DNA of 64,000 nt from Limnanthes douglasii subsp. nivea. Lineage: Eukaryota > Streptophyta > Magnoliopsida > Brassicales > Limnanthaceae. The stretch's first letter is position 1. Each line of letters begins with the position of its first letter. Under the pieces are notes generated by a model. The model had not been told where the DNA came from and did no database searches. It saw only the letters and a program-made list of their open reading frames with translations. This document shows positions 20,826 through 33,885 of the stretch, piece after piece. The stretch is taken from assembly GCA_036936605.1 (NCBI GenBank), contig JAUPFV010000005.1:121390453-121454452 (forward strand), given 5' to 3'. The position numbers and the translations under genes are program-made.

Positions 20826-23770
20826 ATGTTCACGGCTAGAAACGCTCTTGTAAAAGATGCCTGGTTGAATCTTTCCGAATTAGAGAAATCAAGGAAAGTT
20901 GAACGAGAGAGGCGTATCGTTGCTGGTCTCCCGGTCTCCTTGTGCGACAAGTTTGATAAACCAACCCAAGAAGCTGATCAAAGATCATCTTCTACCAAAA
21001 ATCCAAAACCCAAACAGCTGTTCAAACCAAATCTTTCACCAATCCCATCAGGCTCCTCTGTTCAAGAGTCCCAACCTTCTAATAACCTAAGAAAAGGCAG
21101 TTTCAAGCGTTATAAAACCCTCACTTTTCATAGCCATGGGATCAGATATTGAAAAATCTCCAGAAAAATCCAACTCACGTCGGACAACTCGTTTGGTGAA
21201 GGCCCAAGCGACTGCCTCACAATCAAAACCATCCAAACCAGAGGCCTCTAAATCAATATCCAAAGATAAACCCTCCGGATTGGAGATATCTATAAGATCC
21301 CCACGAGATAAGCCCTCTGGATTGGAGGCATCCAAAGTAGCTTCTCAAGCAAAGTCCTCCGGAACTGAGCCCCAACCGGACACTAGGCCTCTGGACAAAA
21401 CTGGCGCTCAATCATCCGGATAGACCGTAGATCCAGAAGCTGACACCCTTCCATCCAAAACAACTGATAAACATTCCACAGGATGGAAGAAGTGATGGAA
21501 GATAGTATCAAAGAGGCCCCCTTCGAAACTGAAGCCTCAGCGAAAGCTGGGGATGCTGCCTCTGATAGGAAAGGGAAATGCAAAATGAAGGTTGGAGTGG
21601 CTCATTCGAATCTCCCGGAGTGCTTGGAGGGCAAGGTTGGACCTTGCTTTCAGAAAGTCAATGTGAAGTATTTGTTGGCCATGGAGAACATAAACTATGT
21701 TTATACTCATATTGCCGAGCTGGGCCGGATCTGGACAAAGTGGGGGATCCTCGAGTCAGTGAATGTGAGGATTCCTATCACTCCGAAGACTCTAATGGAC
21801 TGCAAACTAAATGAAGTGGTCATCTACACCGAGCTGTTCAACTGAGGGCTCAGATTCCCCTTAGACCCAGAGATCGTCGGGTACTTCCATCTGATTAAGC
21901 TTTGCTTAAGCCAATTAAGTCTAAATGCTTGGTACTCCCTCCTTGCCTGCATAATGGCATCAAGGCTGTCCCGAATCCCTCTCTCTATGGAGAAATGTGC
22001 CGCAGTGGAAAGCCTGTGCAAGAATCATCACATCTCATTCTATCACCACAACATGGGAAACAATTTCAAAGTGGTAGATGATTTGTTGGAGTCGGAGAAG
22101 AATTGGAGAACTCAGTTCTTATTCATCATTGGGTCATGGGAGAATGGGAGAAAAATCAAAGCCAAGACTAACCCTATCATGCTTACTAGTAGGTGGAAGA
22201 GTAGAAGTAAGTTCTTCAATTTTGTTTTTCATTTTCTCTTTTTCACTTTACAAATATTCCACTTCTGAATCATTTATTACTTCCTTTTCAGTATTACCGA
22301 AGGAGTATACTGGATATCTGAAGGAGGGGTAGACTACATGTGTCAGGTTGAATGAATGGGCCGCAGAACGTTGGGGGAATGCTTTCCACAACTGCTTTAC
22401 TTCTAGAAATTTGGTGAGATCTCATCTATTGAATACCACAGGCCGGAGAGATCTCACATGAGAAGAATTGACCACAACCCATCCCCAGTTGTCATCCTCA
22501 AACGAACATAGGAATAAGATGGTAAACTGACCTTTCCCTCTAGAGCCAAGGCTCCTAGCAAGATGAAGGGAAAGAAAAAGAAGGCTACAACGGAGGTAGT
22601 TCGGGTTGCTGCAAAATAAACCGGTCTGGAGATCCAAGGAGGGGAGAACCAAGGAGGGATCGATGCCTCCTTGCTCCAAGTGGTTGAAGATGAAACTGTC
22701 AAGGAGGAAGGAGAAAAAACAAATCCACCAAGGCCTCCGAAGAAGGACCGAATATGGAGATCCAGTAGCGATGAAAGGGCTGCCAAGAAGAAGAAGGTCG
22801 AGAAATAACTCTTCACCCTTCGGAGCTTCCTCCTCCACCAGCTCCTGCTGACCCTACTTTGGTAGAGAAAATTCTAACAGAATTGCAACTGGGAGAGGGC
22901 ACCGGAGGAGGGCTTGACATCAGATCCCTTCAAGACATCGGTCTTTATTTCACCGACTCAGAGAAAGATGACTTTGCTGGTCTGTTCTGTCCTTCAGGCT
23001 TTTCCAACATGGTGACCTACAATGGTAAGTCTTTTTCTATTTCCGAGGACCAGGATATGGTGGCCCATTCTCTTCTAGGTCATATGCAACCTGTGCTTGA
23101 TCTGGAGAGGCAGGTGAAAAATCAGTCCATTCTTATCCAAACCCTTAATACAGACAAGGAGTCCCTATCAACCAACCTCCTCAATGCCAATCAAAGTATA
23201 GAAGAGTTGAAAAAAGAACTTGAAGTGTTGAAGAAGAATAAGGAAGATCTGTCGACCAAGCTGACCACTTCAGAGAATGCTAATACTGAGCTCCAAGCTA
23301 AGTGCTCTGGTCTGGAGAAAGATCTCTCAACCTTAAAGGAAGATCTGAAGACCAAAGATGGTGCCATCCAGACCTTGTCCGATGAAAAGAATTCCCTTGA
23401 AAAGGCTGTGTCTAAGGTAACCAAGGAGAAAGAAGACTTGGAGAAAGATGAGGAACAAAAAATTCAGGCCAACATTGATAAATACACCAACGAGGTGATA
23501 GACTCCTTGGCAACAAGGTATGCCGAAGTGAAGTCTGACATGGTGTTACTCTTCCATGAAACGTTCCCGAAGAGGACGCTTGGTCCCATGTGGCAATGTG
23601 TGGAGTATGAAGATATCTCGTTCCATACCATGGTAGATGGTGATAAAAAGAACTACTCTAGTGGAATCGACTCTACCACCGATGAAGAAGAAGGAACCGG
23701 GGAGAGTTCAAGCTCTGAACCCAAAGGCCCCAAAAAAGGAGGTGAGACAGGAACATCCGAAAGGGAATAA
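20826..23770 (+). pseudogene. Antisense extra ORF of element B
   Basis: The ATG at 20826 (MFTARNALVKDAWLNLSELE) is chosen because element C has the same ATG and spacing to TATA. Exon 1 (20826-22206) has a Ser/Pro/Lys-rich region with repeated DKPSGLE-type units, then a globular domain (KVNVKYLLAMENINYVYTH, IMASRLSRIPLSMEK, FYHHNMGNNFKVVDDLLE) that resembles the putative gypsy-type transposon domain (Pfam PF04195). Exon 2 (22292-23770) has a Lys-rich patch and, from 22859, a 303-codon open frame rich in heptads with an acidic tail. Breaks include a frameshift near 21135, TAG at 21421, TGA near 21843 and TAG near 22330. It runs opposite to gag-pol. Function unknown. Confidence 0.82.
22207..22291 (+). 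other. Intron in the antisense gene of element B
   Basis: 85-nt, AT-rich and T-rich, with donor GTAAGT and acceptor TTTTCAG. Removing it joins the RWKS-coding end of exon 1 to the LPKEY-coding start of exon 2. The same position is used in C and, on the other strand, in D. Splicing is inferred from sequence only. Confidence 0.7.
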
Positions 23771-24316
23771 ACCCTGAGGTTTTTAACTATTTTTGTGCTT
23801 TCTTAATCCTGCGAACTACTAAAGTCCTTGGATGGCCAAAGAATTTTTGTAATTATATCCGGACTGAGTCTGGATAAGTCTTTCACAACACTTTAAGTCC
23901 TTGGATGGCCAAAGCAATTTTTTATTTTAGTAACTTTATCCGGTTCATATCCGGACAGGCTTATCTATCAAATCTTATTTTATTCCATAGTTACTTTCAT
24001 TTTTAATGGCTAATGTTTAAAGACCCCTTCTTTACTTCAAAAATATTTAAAGTGAGAGTGTTTAATATCTCCGATGACATGCGTTTAATAGTCATCATTC
24101 AACCAGATTAATCCGATCTGTCAAAGATCCTTAGCATTAAATTGAAGACTTAAAAAGAATTGTAATCAAACCACACCGAATACTGTAAGAAAGCATCATA
24201 TTTTCTTGAAAAAACCGGACACCTCATTAAAACCTCCTCGCGCCACCAGAGTAGGAAAGAGTATGGCCCACTTAATATTTACATTGAGTTTAAACAAGAA
24301 AATATTTACACAAGTT
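23771..24316. other. Converging 3' region of element B with hairpin pair
   Basis: No gene. TCCTTGGATGGCCAAAG words at 23824 and 23897 repeat the hairpin pair of element A, with weaker stems (TTGG/CCAA). The tandem-duplicated unit starts at 23945. Near 24210-24250 is the conserved block that precedes the pol stop. Confidence 0.6.
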
Positions 24317-27300
24317 TTATTCTAGATATAACCTGAGGTGTTCAATATTCCATGGGTGCTTCAGAATTCTTCCATCTTTGTCTTGAAGCCTATATGTCCC
24401 AGGCTTAAGCTTTTCGGAGACCTCATAACGGCCTTCCCAGTTCGGAGCAAACTTGCCGAACTACTTTTCCTTAGTAGCAAGAAAACCTTTCTTATCACTT
24501 TATCTCATGATTGAAAATCCCTTCTCTTGATCTTGGAAGCAAATCCGCTTCTCATCAAGCCTTGGTAATGGGTGGTTCTAAGATGAGTCTTAACCCTTAT
24601 TTCTTCTATTAAGTCCAACTGACTCCTAATTTCTAACTCATTGACTTGTTCAGAATAGTTGTGGACTTTGTATGATGGTAGGGTTTCTTCCATAGGAGTA
24701 ATGGCATCCATCCCATATATGAAGGCAAAAGGAGACTCTTGAGTAGCAGCTCTAGGAGTAGTCCTATATGCCTACAATACTTCCTGTAAATAGCTTGGCC
24801 ACTTCCCTGCAGCCCTTCTAAATTCTTTTTTAAACCGGACAAAATAGTCATGTTCGCCACTTCAACTTGGCCATTTGCTTGTGGGTGGAAATGGGAAGAG
24901 AAGCAATGTTGAATGCCACTAGAGGCACAGAAACTCTCCAAATCCTCATTATCGAATTGTGGCCCGTTATCTGTGGTTATTTTTTGTGGAACCCCAAATC
25001 TGCAACAAATGTTAGACAAGATAAATTTTATAACAACTTTTGAAGTAGTTCCTGCCAGGGGGGCTGCTTCTATCCATTTTGAGAAATAATCAATGGCTAC
25101 AATAAAATTCTTGCACCCTCCGGACGCCATTGGTAAAGGCCCAACTAAATCCAGTCCCCAACGAGCAAAAGGCACTGGCTCAGATATTGACAACATAGGA
25201 ACTGCTGGGATATGATTTTCGTTACCATAGCTTTGGCATGGGTCACATTTTTTTACCAATTACTTAACATCTTCCATTATGCTTGGCCAATAGTATCCAG
25301 CCAACAAAACCCTCCGGGTTAGAGCTCTATAGACACATTGTGTTGATCTTTCTCCATCATGTAGTTCAGATAAAACAATTTGGGACTCTTCAGCCCCCAA
25401 ACAACGCATGAGAGGTCTGTTGAACGACTTTTTTTTATAGGGAACCTCTCTTATGATCAAGAAACCACGAGCCTTATGTTTCATTTTCCTTGCCATAGCC
25501 TTCTCTTGAGGCAAAATTCCATCAGAGATGTATTGAAGAAGGGGAAATCTTCAATATTTGGATTGAACCACTTGTACACTCAAGCTCTCCTCCTCTTCCT
25601 TGCTCTAATTTGATTGTATGGATGGGCATTCTTGTACATGAATCCATGGGTAGGAATCAGAGTATGCTATGGTTGCTAAGGAGTCTGTGAGAATGTTTTC
25701 CGATCTAGGAATATGCTCATAACAAACATCTTTGAAGTTAGCTGCTACTTCTTTAAGAATGAATAAGTATTTGATCAACTGCTCCTTCTTGGCTTCAGAC
25801 TGGCCTTGAGCATGGTGGATAAGAAGCTGAGAATCACTCATCAATCTAACTCTTTTGGCCCCACACAGAAAAGCTAACTATAGACCAGATATAGCTGCTT
25901 CATATTCAGACTCATTGTTAGAAGCTATGAAAGCAAAGCATATAACCTGGTATAATTTATCACCATATGAAAAGGTAAAACAAATCCCAGCCCCACAACC
26001 CATTGTGTTTGATCCACCATCTGTCTGGACAACCCACTCTTTTTTAGTTTTTTCTTCAGAAGCTTGTTTAGTACTCCTACTCGAATAAAACTCTACCAAG
26101 AAATCAGCAACATATTGAGCTTTAATTGCAGTTTGTGGGGAAAAATCAATGTCATAATCACCCAATTCCACTGACCATTTGGTCATCCTGCTTAATATGT
26201 CCGCTTTCTGAAGAACATTCATTAAAGGAAACGATGTTCGGACGATAATGGAATGAGATTGAAAATATGGCCTCATTTTTCTAGCAGCAATCACTAAGGC
26301 TAGTGCCAGATTTTCAAGATTTAGGTACCTCTTTTCAGCATCCATCAGACTCTTGCTGATGTAGTACACCGGACGAGGATAATTGTCCACCTCTCTTACC
26401 AGTACTGCACTTATAGGACATTCTGACACAGCCAAGTATACGTAAAGTGTTTCTCCGCCAACAGGCTTGAAAAAGGTTTTGGGAGAAGAGAAATGCTTTT
26501 TTATTTCATCAAAATCTTGGCCGCACTGTGGAGACTAGTTGAAGTCTTTAACACCTTTCAAGGTCTGAAAAAACGGGGCACATTTGTCCGAAGACCTTGA
26601 AATAAAACAATTTAAAGCATCCAATCTTCCTTTCAACCTTTGTACTTCTTTAATATTTCGACGAGGGTCCATTTTTAACAGGGCATCGAGTTGGTCCGGA
26701 TCAGCCTGTATCCCCTTTTCACTTATTACATAACCCAACAATTTTCCGGACTGCACCCCAAACACACATTTTTCTGGATTCAACTTTAAATTAACCTTTG
26801 TCAAGTTGGCAAAAGTTTCTTGAAGATCAGTTAGGTGCAACTCTTCTTCTAAGCTTTTAACCATCATGTCATCGATATATACTTACATATTTCTTCCAAT
26901 CTGATCAGCAAATGCTTTGTTCTCCAACCTCTAATAAGTAACCCCATATTGTTTTAACCCAAAAGGCATCACCTTGTAACAATGGAGACCCCTATCTGTA
27001 AAAAAGGTAGTGTGATCTTGGTCCTTCAGATCCACCTTTATCTAGTTTTACCCAGAGAAGGTATCCATGAAAGATAATAAATTGTTCCAAGATGTGGAGT
27101 CCACCAACTGATCTATCCGAGGGACCGGATATAGATCTTTTTGGCAAGCTCTATTGAGATCAGTAAAATCGATACACATACACCATTTCCTATTCTTTTT
27201 CTTAACTAACACTGGGTTGGCAGTCCACAAAGAATATTGAGACTCCTTTATGTGCCCCATCTTAGTAAGCCGATTGACTTCTTGGACTATCACATCAAAT

Positions 27301-27510
27301 TTCTCCTTCGAGAAAGCTCTCATTTTTTGCACAACAGGTGCAACATCACTCCGTATGGACAGCTTGTGTGATATAACACTTGCAGGCACTCCGGTGACAT
27401 CAGAATTACACCAAGCAAAAACACGTTGGTGATCTGCTAAAAAGGACAATTTTTTCTTCAACTCTGGTGCCATCTTGGAGCCAAATTTAACACTCATTCC
27501 TTCAGCCAGA
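24317..27510 (-). pseudogene. pol: pol copy 1 of element B
   Basis: Stop TAA at 24319-24317 after IEHLRLYLE. The integrase part has CDPCQ, TTDNGPQFD and GQVEVAN sites; the second RNase H (QTDGGSNTMGCGAG, SDSQLLIHHAQG) and gypsy RNase H and RT follow toward 27497. It is split into at least seven frames by stops and indels. It ends abruptly at the duplication junction, so it lacks its own UAG and gag-protease. The YIDD site is still readable near 26880. Not functional. Confidence 0.88.
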
Positions 27511-27892
27511 CATGCTTATCTATCATATCGGGACAAGCTTATCTATCAAATCTTGTTTTATTCCATACTTAATTTCATTTTTAATGGCTAATGTTTAAAG
27601 AGCCCGTTTTTACTTCAAAAATATGTAAAGTGAGAGTGTTTAATATCTCCGATGACATGTATTTAATGGTCATCATTCAACCAGATTAATCCGATCTGTC
27701 AAAGATCCTCAGTATTAAATTGGAAACTTGAAAAGAATTGTAATCAACTCAAACCGAATGTTTTAAGAAGGCATCGTATATTATTTAAAAAACTAGACAC
27801 CTCATTGAAACCTCCCTGCGCGACCAGGGTAGGAAAGAGAATGCCCCCTAATATTTACATTGACTTTAAACAAGTAAATATTTACACAATTT
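27511..27892. other. Duplication junction and second copy of the 3' region (element B)
   Basis: The 12-nt filler at 27511-27522 is followed by a second copy of sequence seen at 23945-24316, without the hairpin pair, which lies outside the unit. No gene. Confidence 0.75.
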
Positions 27893-30800
27893 TCAATCTA
27901 GATATAACCTGAGGTGTTTAATATTCCATGGGTGCTTCAGAATTCTTCCATCTTTATCTTGAAGCCTATATGTCCCAGGCTTAAGCTTTTCGGAGACCTC
28001 ATAAGGGCCTTCCCACTTCGGAGCCAACTTGCCGAACTGCTTTTCCTTAGTATGCAAGAAAACCTTTCTTATCACTTTATCTCCTGATTGAAAATTCCTT
28101 CTCTTGATCTTCGAAGCAAATCTGCTCCTCATCAAGCCTTGGTAATGGGTGGTTGTAAGATGAGCCTTAACCCTTATTTCTTCTATTAAGTCTAACTGCC
28201 TCCTAATTGCCAATTCATTGGCTTGTTCGGAATAGTTGTGGACTCTGTATGATGGTAGGGTTGCTTCTACATGAGTAATTGTATCCATCCCATACACCAG
28301 GACAAAAGGAGATTCTTGAGTAGCAGCCCTATGAGTAGTCTGGTAGGCCCACAATACTTCTTGTAAATAACTTGGTCACTTCCCTGCAGCCCCTTCTAAG
28401 TTCTTTTTTAAGCCGGACAAAATGGTCATGTTTGCCATTTCAACTTGGCCATTTTCTTGTGAGTGAAAAGGAGAAGAGAAGCAGTGCTGAATGCCTCTGG
28501 AGGCATAAAAACTCTCTATATCCTTGTTATCAAATTGTGGCCCGTTATCTGTGGTTATCTTTTGTGGAACTCCAAATCTGCAACAGATGTTAGACAAAAT
28601 AAATTTTATAACAGCTTTTGAAATGGTTCCTGCTAGGGGAGCGGTATCTATCCATTTTGAGAAATAGTCAATGGCTACAATAATAGTCCTGCATCCTCCG
28701 GACTCCATTGGTAGAGGCCCAACTAAATCGAGTCCCCAACGAGCAAAAGGCACTAGTTCAGAAATTAACTCCATAGGAACTGTTGGGATATGAATTTTAT
28801 AACCATACTTTTGGCATGGGTCACACTTTTTCACCAATTCCTTACCATATGCCATTATGGATGGCCAATAGCATCCGACAATTAAAACCCTCCGGGTTAG
28901 AGCTCTATAGCCACAGTGTGCTGATCCTTCTCCATCATGTAGTTCAGATAAAAAAATTTGGGACTCTTCAGCCCCCAAACAACGCAGGAGAGGTGTGTTG
29001 AACGCTTTTTTTATAAATAACCTCCCTTATGATAAAAAACCATCAACCCTTGTTACATTTCCCTTGCCATAGCCTTCTCCGGAGGCAAAATTCCATCAGA
29101 GATGTATTGGAGAAGGGGATATCTCCAATCATTAGATTGTACTACTTGTACACTTAAGCTCTTCTCATCTTCCTTGTTTTGATTTGATTGTGTGGATGGG
29201 CATTCTTGTACATGAATCCATGGATAGGACTCAGAGTATGTTATGGTTGCTAAAGAGTCTTCCAGCGTGTTTTCCGATCTAGGAATATGCTCATAACAAA
29301 TATTTTTGAAGTTGGCTGCCACTTCTTTAAGAACAAAAAAGTATTTGATCAGTTGTTCCTTCTTGCCTTCATACTAACTTTGAGCATGGTGGATAAGAAG
29401 CTGAGAATGAATCATCAATCTAACTCTTTTAGCACCACATAGAAAAGCTAACTTAAGACCAGCTATAGATGCTTCATATTCAGACTCATTGTTAAAGGCC
29501 CTGAAAGCAAAACATATAGCCTGGTATAATGTATCACCATATGGAGAAGTTAAACAAATCCGAGCCCCACAACCCATTGTGCTTGATCCATCATCTTTCC
29601 GGACAACCCATTTCTCTTCTGAAGCTTGTTTAGAACTTCTGTTCGAATGAAACTCTACTAAGAAATCAGTAACAGATTGTGCTTTGATAGCAGTTCGTGG
29701 GGAAAAATCAATGTCATAATCACCCAACTCCACTGACCACTTGGTCATCCTGCTTGATATGTCTGCTTTTTGAAGAACATTCTTTAGTGGAAAATACTTT
29801 CGACGATGATGGAATAAGACTGAAAATACAACCTCATTTTTCTGGCAACAATCACTAAGGCCAGTGCCAGCTTTTCAAGCTTTAGGTACCTTTTTTCTGC
29901 ATTTATCAGACTCTTGCTGATGTCGTACACCAGACAAGGATAATTGTCCACCTCTTATACCAACACTGCACTTATAGCACATTCTGAGAGAGCCAAGTAT
30001 ACAGAAAGAGTTTCTCCTTCAATAGGCTTAAAAAGGGTTTTGGGAGAAGACAAGTGCTTTTTTATTTCATCAAAAGCCTGGCTGCATTGTGGAGACCAGT
30101 TGAAGTCTTTAGCACCTTTCAAGGTTTGAAAGAACGGGGCACATTTGTATGAAGACCTTGAAATAAAACGATTTAAAACAACCAATCTTCCTATAAACCT
30201 TTGTACTTCTTTAATATTTCGAGGAGGGTCCATTTTTAATAGGGCCTCGAGCTGGTCTGGATCAGGCTGTATCCCTTTTTCACTTATCACATAACCCAAA
30301 AAATTTCCGGACTGCACCCCAAATACACATTTTTCTGGATTCAATTTTAAATTAACCTTTTTCAAGTTGGCAAAAGTTTCTTGAAGATCAGTTAGGTGCA
30401 ACTCTTCTTCTAAACATTTAACCATCATGTCATCGATATAAACTTCTATATTTCTTCCAATCTAATCAGCAAATGCTTTGTTTACCAACCTCTGATAAGT
30501 AGCATCACCTTGTAACAATGGAGACCCCTATCTGTAACAAAGGTAGTGTGTTCCTGGTCCTTCGGATCCACTTGTATCTGGTTATAGCGAGAGAAAGCAT
30601 CCATGAACGATAATAGCTTGCTTCCAGATATGGAGTCCACCAATTGATCTATCCGGGGACTGGATAGAGATCTTTTGGGCAAGCTCTGTTGAGGTCAGTA
30701 AAGTCGATACATATACGCCATTTCCCAGTCTTTTTCTTAACTAACACTAGGTTGGCTGTCCATAAAGAATACTAAGACTCCTTTATGTGCTCCATCTTGG

Positions 30801-31143
30801 TAAGCCGGTCAACTTCTTGGACTATTACATAAGCTTTCTCTTTAGAAAAAGCTCTCATTTTTTGCAAAACAGGTGCAAAATCTCTTCGCATAGACAACTT
30901 GTGTGATATAACACTTGTTGGTACTCCGGTCACATCAGGATTGCACCAAGAAAAAACACGTTGGCGACTTGCCAAAAAGGACAACAACGTTTTCTTCAAT
31001 TCTGGTGCCATCTTGGGGCCAACTTTAACACTCCTTCCTTCAGCCAGAGAGTGAGTTTCAACTTCTTCAATTGGTATCAAAACACCAAGGGTCTCTCTAG
31101 GGTCATCAATTTCACCCTCACCCCAAGAGGGCCACAACAACTG
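27893..31143 (-). pseudogene. pol: pol copy 2 of element B
   Basis: Stop TGA at 27895-27893. The gene keeps the link to gag-protease through the UAG at 31146-31144. Domains in minus-strand order: pol N-terminus with QKMRAFSKEK, RT with VYIDDMMV near 30440, gypsy RNase H, second RNase H, integrase with LHDGEGSAHCG (first zinc His present), CDPCQ, TTDNGPQFD. About seven frames are separated by stops and indels. Not functional. Confidence 0.88.
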
Positions 31144-31146
31144 CTA
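31144..31146 (-). promoter_or_regulatory. In-frame UAG between protease and RT (element B)
   Basis: UAG CAG UUG; protease (31797-31147) and RT-side frame (31140-30772) are in the same phase. See the finding on conserved readthrough context. Confidence 0.7.
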
Positions 31147-33429
31147 ATCTTCATTAATCCGGACTGCCCCAAAAGGTTTAGGAGCAAGTGCAGTTGTATA
31201 ACATTCTTTTGCTATCTTTTGGATACTCAGGACAACTTCCACTTGTCTTTGAACTGCATACTTTAAACATTGATGGACTGTTGAAGCCACAACATGCATC
31301 CTAGAGAGCCAGGACCTCCCAAAGATCGCATTGTAACATGTGGGGAAATCTACCAAAACAAATAGTACCCTGACCATCTTCTTGAAAGGGCTTTTGCCCA
31401 ACAATACCTTCTCCTCAAATTTCCCGATTACATCCGTAGAGCTCCCTATGAAGCCCACAATGGATATGTTCGAACGTTGAATCACTGCCAGGTTCTTCAT
31501 CTGCTTATAAGAACTTAAAAAGAGAATATTGGTTGAGCTGCCAGTGTCAATCAAAATTTTCCTGATGTCGTTTCCCTCAATTGAAGCTCCTATCACTACA
31601 ACATTCTCATGAGGCCTAACTATATTTCTTAAATAACCCTCATCAAAAATAATAAAACGAAAAGGAATTTGAGACTGATAATAAGACTTGCCTCCCTCTA
31701 ACTGAGTAACTAGAGTGTGAACATACCTCTTCCTTGAAGAAGGAGTCGACGCAGTCATAGTGTCCCCCCCCCCCCCCCAATATAATAAGTGACTCAAAAA
31801 AGCTTATGAGTCCGGAAATGTCTTAGTTCATTCTGTTATGACCCCCACTTTATTCCAGGTTGGATCAGGATCCAAATACTCTGAATCAACATCAAATCTT
31901 TCAAGGATCACCATAGACCCTTTTGGAGCAAACGTCCCCGCATTGTTTGTTAGGCCAGTTCGGAGAGCATTGTCATGCCTGTTTACACTCCTTCTCTTGA
32001 CATAAGCTCCCAGCTTGCCTCTTTCAATAAGATTTTATACCTCTTGTTTTAAAGCAATGCAGTATTCAGTGTTGTGGCCAATATCATGATTATACTGGCA
32101 AAAAAAAGTATTACGACTTTCCCTGGGAGATTGAAGCGCTGTTGGATTCCTGAAATGCACCTCATCTTTAGTTTTGTCACAAATGGTTGCCACATTCTCC
32201 TTTAACTCAGCAAACCACTTCGGTTGGAACCAAGGTCTTTGTTTATTTCTAGACTGCTGGCTCTGAGTTGGATTTGGGTGGGATTGAGTCTGTTTGGCCC
32301 TGTCGGACCACTGTTCGGTTTCTTTGGCCTTGTACCCGGACTAGTTCTGGTTTGGAGCAGCTGGGGTAGACCTCAATTGTCTGTGTACCCTAGTCGTTTT
32401 TGTTTCATCAACGTTGATTTGTTTCCCACCTGATTTAGCAAACCGCCCCAAGTCATGACCTTCTTCCTTGTTACTGAATCAGCTAGATTCCTATTCTTGT
32501 TATTTACGAACCAGCTTATATAGTCTTTCAGCGACTCATTTGGATCTTGGGAAAAATGGATAATAGTATCTCAATTTCTGTTCACCTCTTTACTCCCTAC
32601 AAATTGCTTTTGGAAGGCAACCCAAAACGTATCGAAGTTTCTGATACAACCCTTTGGCAAGCTGTTGTATTAATTTCAAAGCACTTCCCGTAAAGGATTG
32701 GGAGAAGGCTCTATTCATAAGTTTGTCATCGTCATCAAAATTCATCATAAAATTTTTAAACTGTTCTAGATGGTTGTCCGGATCTTTGCTCCTAGCATAT
32801 TTCTCCATATTAGTATTGTCAAACCTCTTCGGAAGGTTTCCTGACAATATCTTGGCAGACAATGGCGATTGCCTCCAATTCCGACTACGACTAAAAACTA
32901 TGTCTTTGTTAGGTGTTGTAAAAATACATGTCTCATAATGGAAAACAAAATGATCAATGAGCAACTGGTCCACATGCTTGTGACTATGGCTGTGGCTATG
33001 AGACGACCCTTTTCCCATATGCCTCTTTAGTTTTCCATATTTTTTAAGTAGCTTTTGTTTTTTCCTGGACCTCCCCTCATCACTGCTTGATGACAAGGAC
33101 TCCTCAAGCTCATCCTCGTTTGAAGAGCTACTGGAGGACTCAGATTCTGAGCTCTCCACCGGCTTGAACCGGTGAGACTTCTTGGAACTAACATGGGTCT
33201 TTTTCGTGCTCAAATGAGTCTTTGCTGATGTATCGTTCTCCCTTGGGTTGTCAGTATGGTGAATGACTGACGCATTTGAATTTTCCTTTAAACCCATCTC
33301 TGCCTTTCTAGAGGCCCTCAATGCTTCTATTTCAGCTTTTAACTTATCTCGCTCTTTGGTAGTGTACTCATTGTTTTCCCCCACCACATCCACCAAAGGT
33401 GGTGAAATTGTTTTCTCGTCTAGATTCAT
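31147..33429 (-). pseudogene. gag: gag-protease of element B
   Basis: The ATG at 33429 (MNLDEKTISPPLVDVVGENN) is in the same place as in C. The first 279 codons are open: coiled coil, Ser/Glu-rich stretch, a His-Ser repeat (SHSHSHSHKH) near 33000-32980, and the start of the capsid domain (DPDNHLEQFKNFMMNFDDDD). Breaks follow from 32660 on. The zinc knuckle near 32110-32070 keeps CQY...GH. Protease with IDTGSS lies near 31545. A run of 15 C at 31764-31778 replaces the GTGTCCCCTCC seen in other copies and may be slippage or a sequencing problem. Confidence 0.83.
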
Positions 33430-33480
33430 CCAAACCAGTTTTCTTTGTTGGTTTTGAATGCTAGATTCAAGAACCTTCTT

Positions 33481-33498
33481 CTCCCACTATGGTCGCCA
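33481..33498 (-). other. Primer-binding site of element B
   Basis: CTCCCACTATGGTCGCCA on the plus strand, one change (G to A) from the copies at 7737, 44483, 49262 and 54015. It is 3 nt from the LTR. Confidence 0.75.
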
Positions 33499-33501
33499 AT
33501 T

Positions 33502-33880
33502 TGGTGAGGTTTATTTTAAGCTGAGGGTAATTTTCTCAAGTGTTTTGGAAAGTTTTGAGAGTATTAAATGTTTGGGTGTTTAGTAGTGAGAGATTTGAGC
33601 TTCCTGGTTGTATTAAATGTTCATTGCCCTAGTTAATGAAAGTAGTTGGGGTATTTATACCCTTAATTATGGACTCGTGGGATTTTGGGTCAAATTATGG
33701 AACTGGGTCAAGTTGAAGGACCCATTTACTTAATAAGCTGATTATCACATAGCTTAGTCAAAAGGTGTTTAGTTATTTTATACTTTTATACTGTCCGGAT
33801 AGTTCAGTGGGTAGTTTATGTCCGAATTGCCCTTGTCCGGAAATCTCAGTAGGCAGTTTTGGATTTATCCAGACTCATCA
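33502..33880 (-). repeat. 5' LTR of element B
   Basis: 379 bp, plus-strand TGGTGAGG to ACTCATCA, followed by the target duplication AGAGG. TATA box on the minus strand at 33659-33652 (TATAAATA) inside a palindromic GGGTATAAATACCC context. Confidence 0.9.
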
Positions 33881-33885
33881 AGAGG

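Larger units (their letters stand above)
23945..31048. repeat. Tandem duplication inside element B (2 x about 3.5 kb)
   Basis: Unit 1 is 23945-27510 and unit 2 is 27523-31048. Both run from the converging 3' region (TCATATCnGGACA) through integrase, RNase H and RT to the pol N-terminus, each ending TTCAGCCAGA. The 12-nt filler at 27511-27522 contains GCTTATCTATC, which is also found 16-26 nt downstream. The units have since diverged and carry different stops. Confidence 0.9.
20021..33880 (-). mobile_element. Element B: complete Tat-type gypsy element with internal duplication
   Basis: Both LTRs, primer site, purine tract and a 5-bp target duplication AGAGG (20016-20020 and 33881-33885) are present. 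It is 13.86 kb long because a 3.5-kb segment (pol plus its 3' region) is tandemly duplicated; without that it would be about 10.3 kb, like element C. By eye the two LTRs differ at roughly 10% of sites, so the insertion is old. All genes are broken. Confidence 0.92.

Noticed and set aside
31764..31778. Run of 15 C as a functional element
   Set aside because: Other copies have a normal CCCCTCC here; slippage or sequencing error is simpler.
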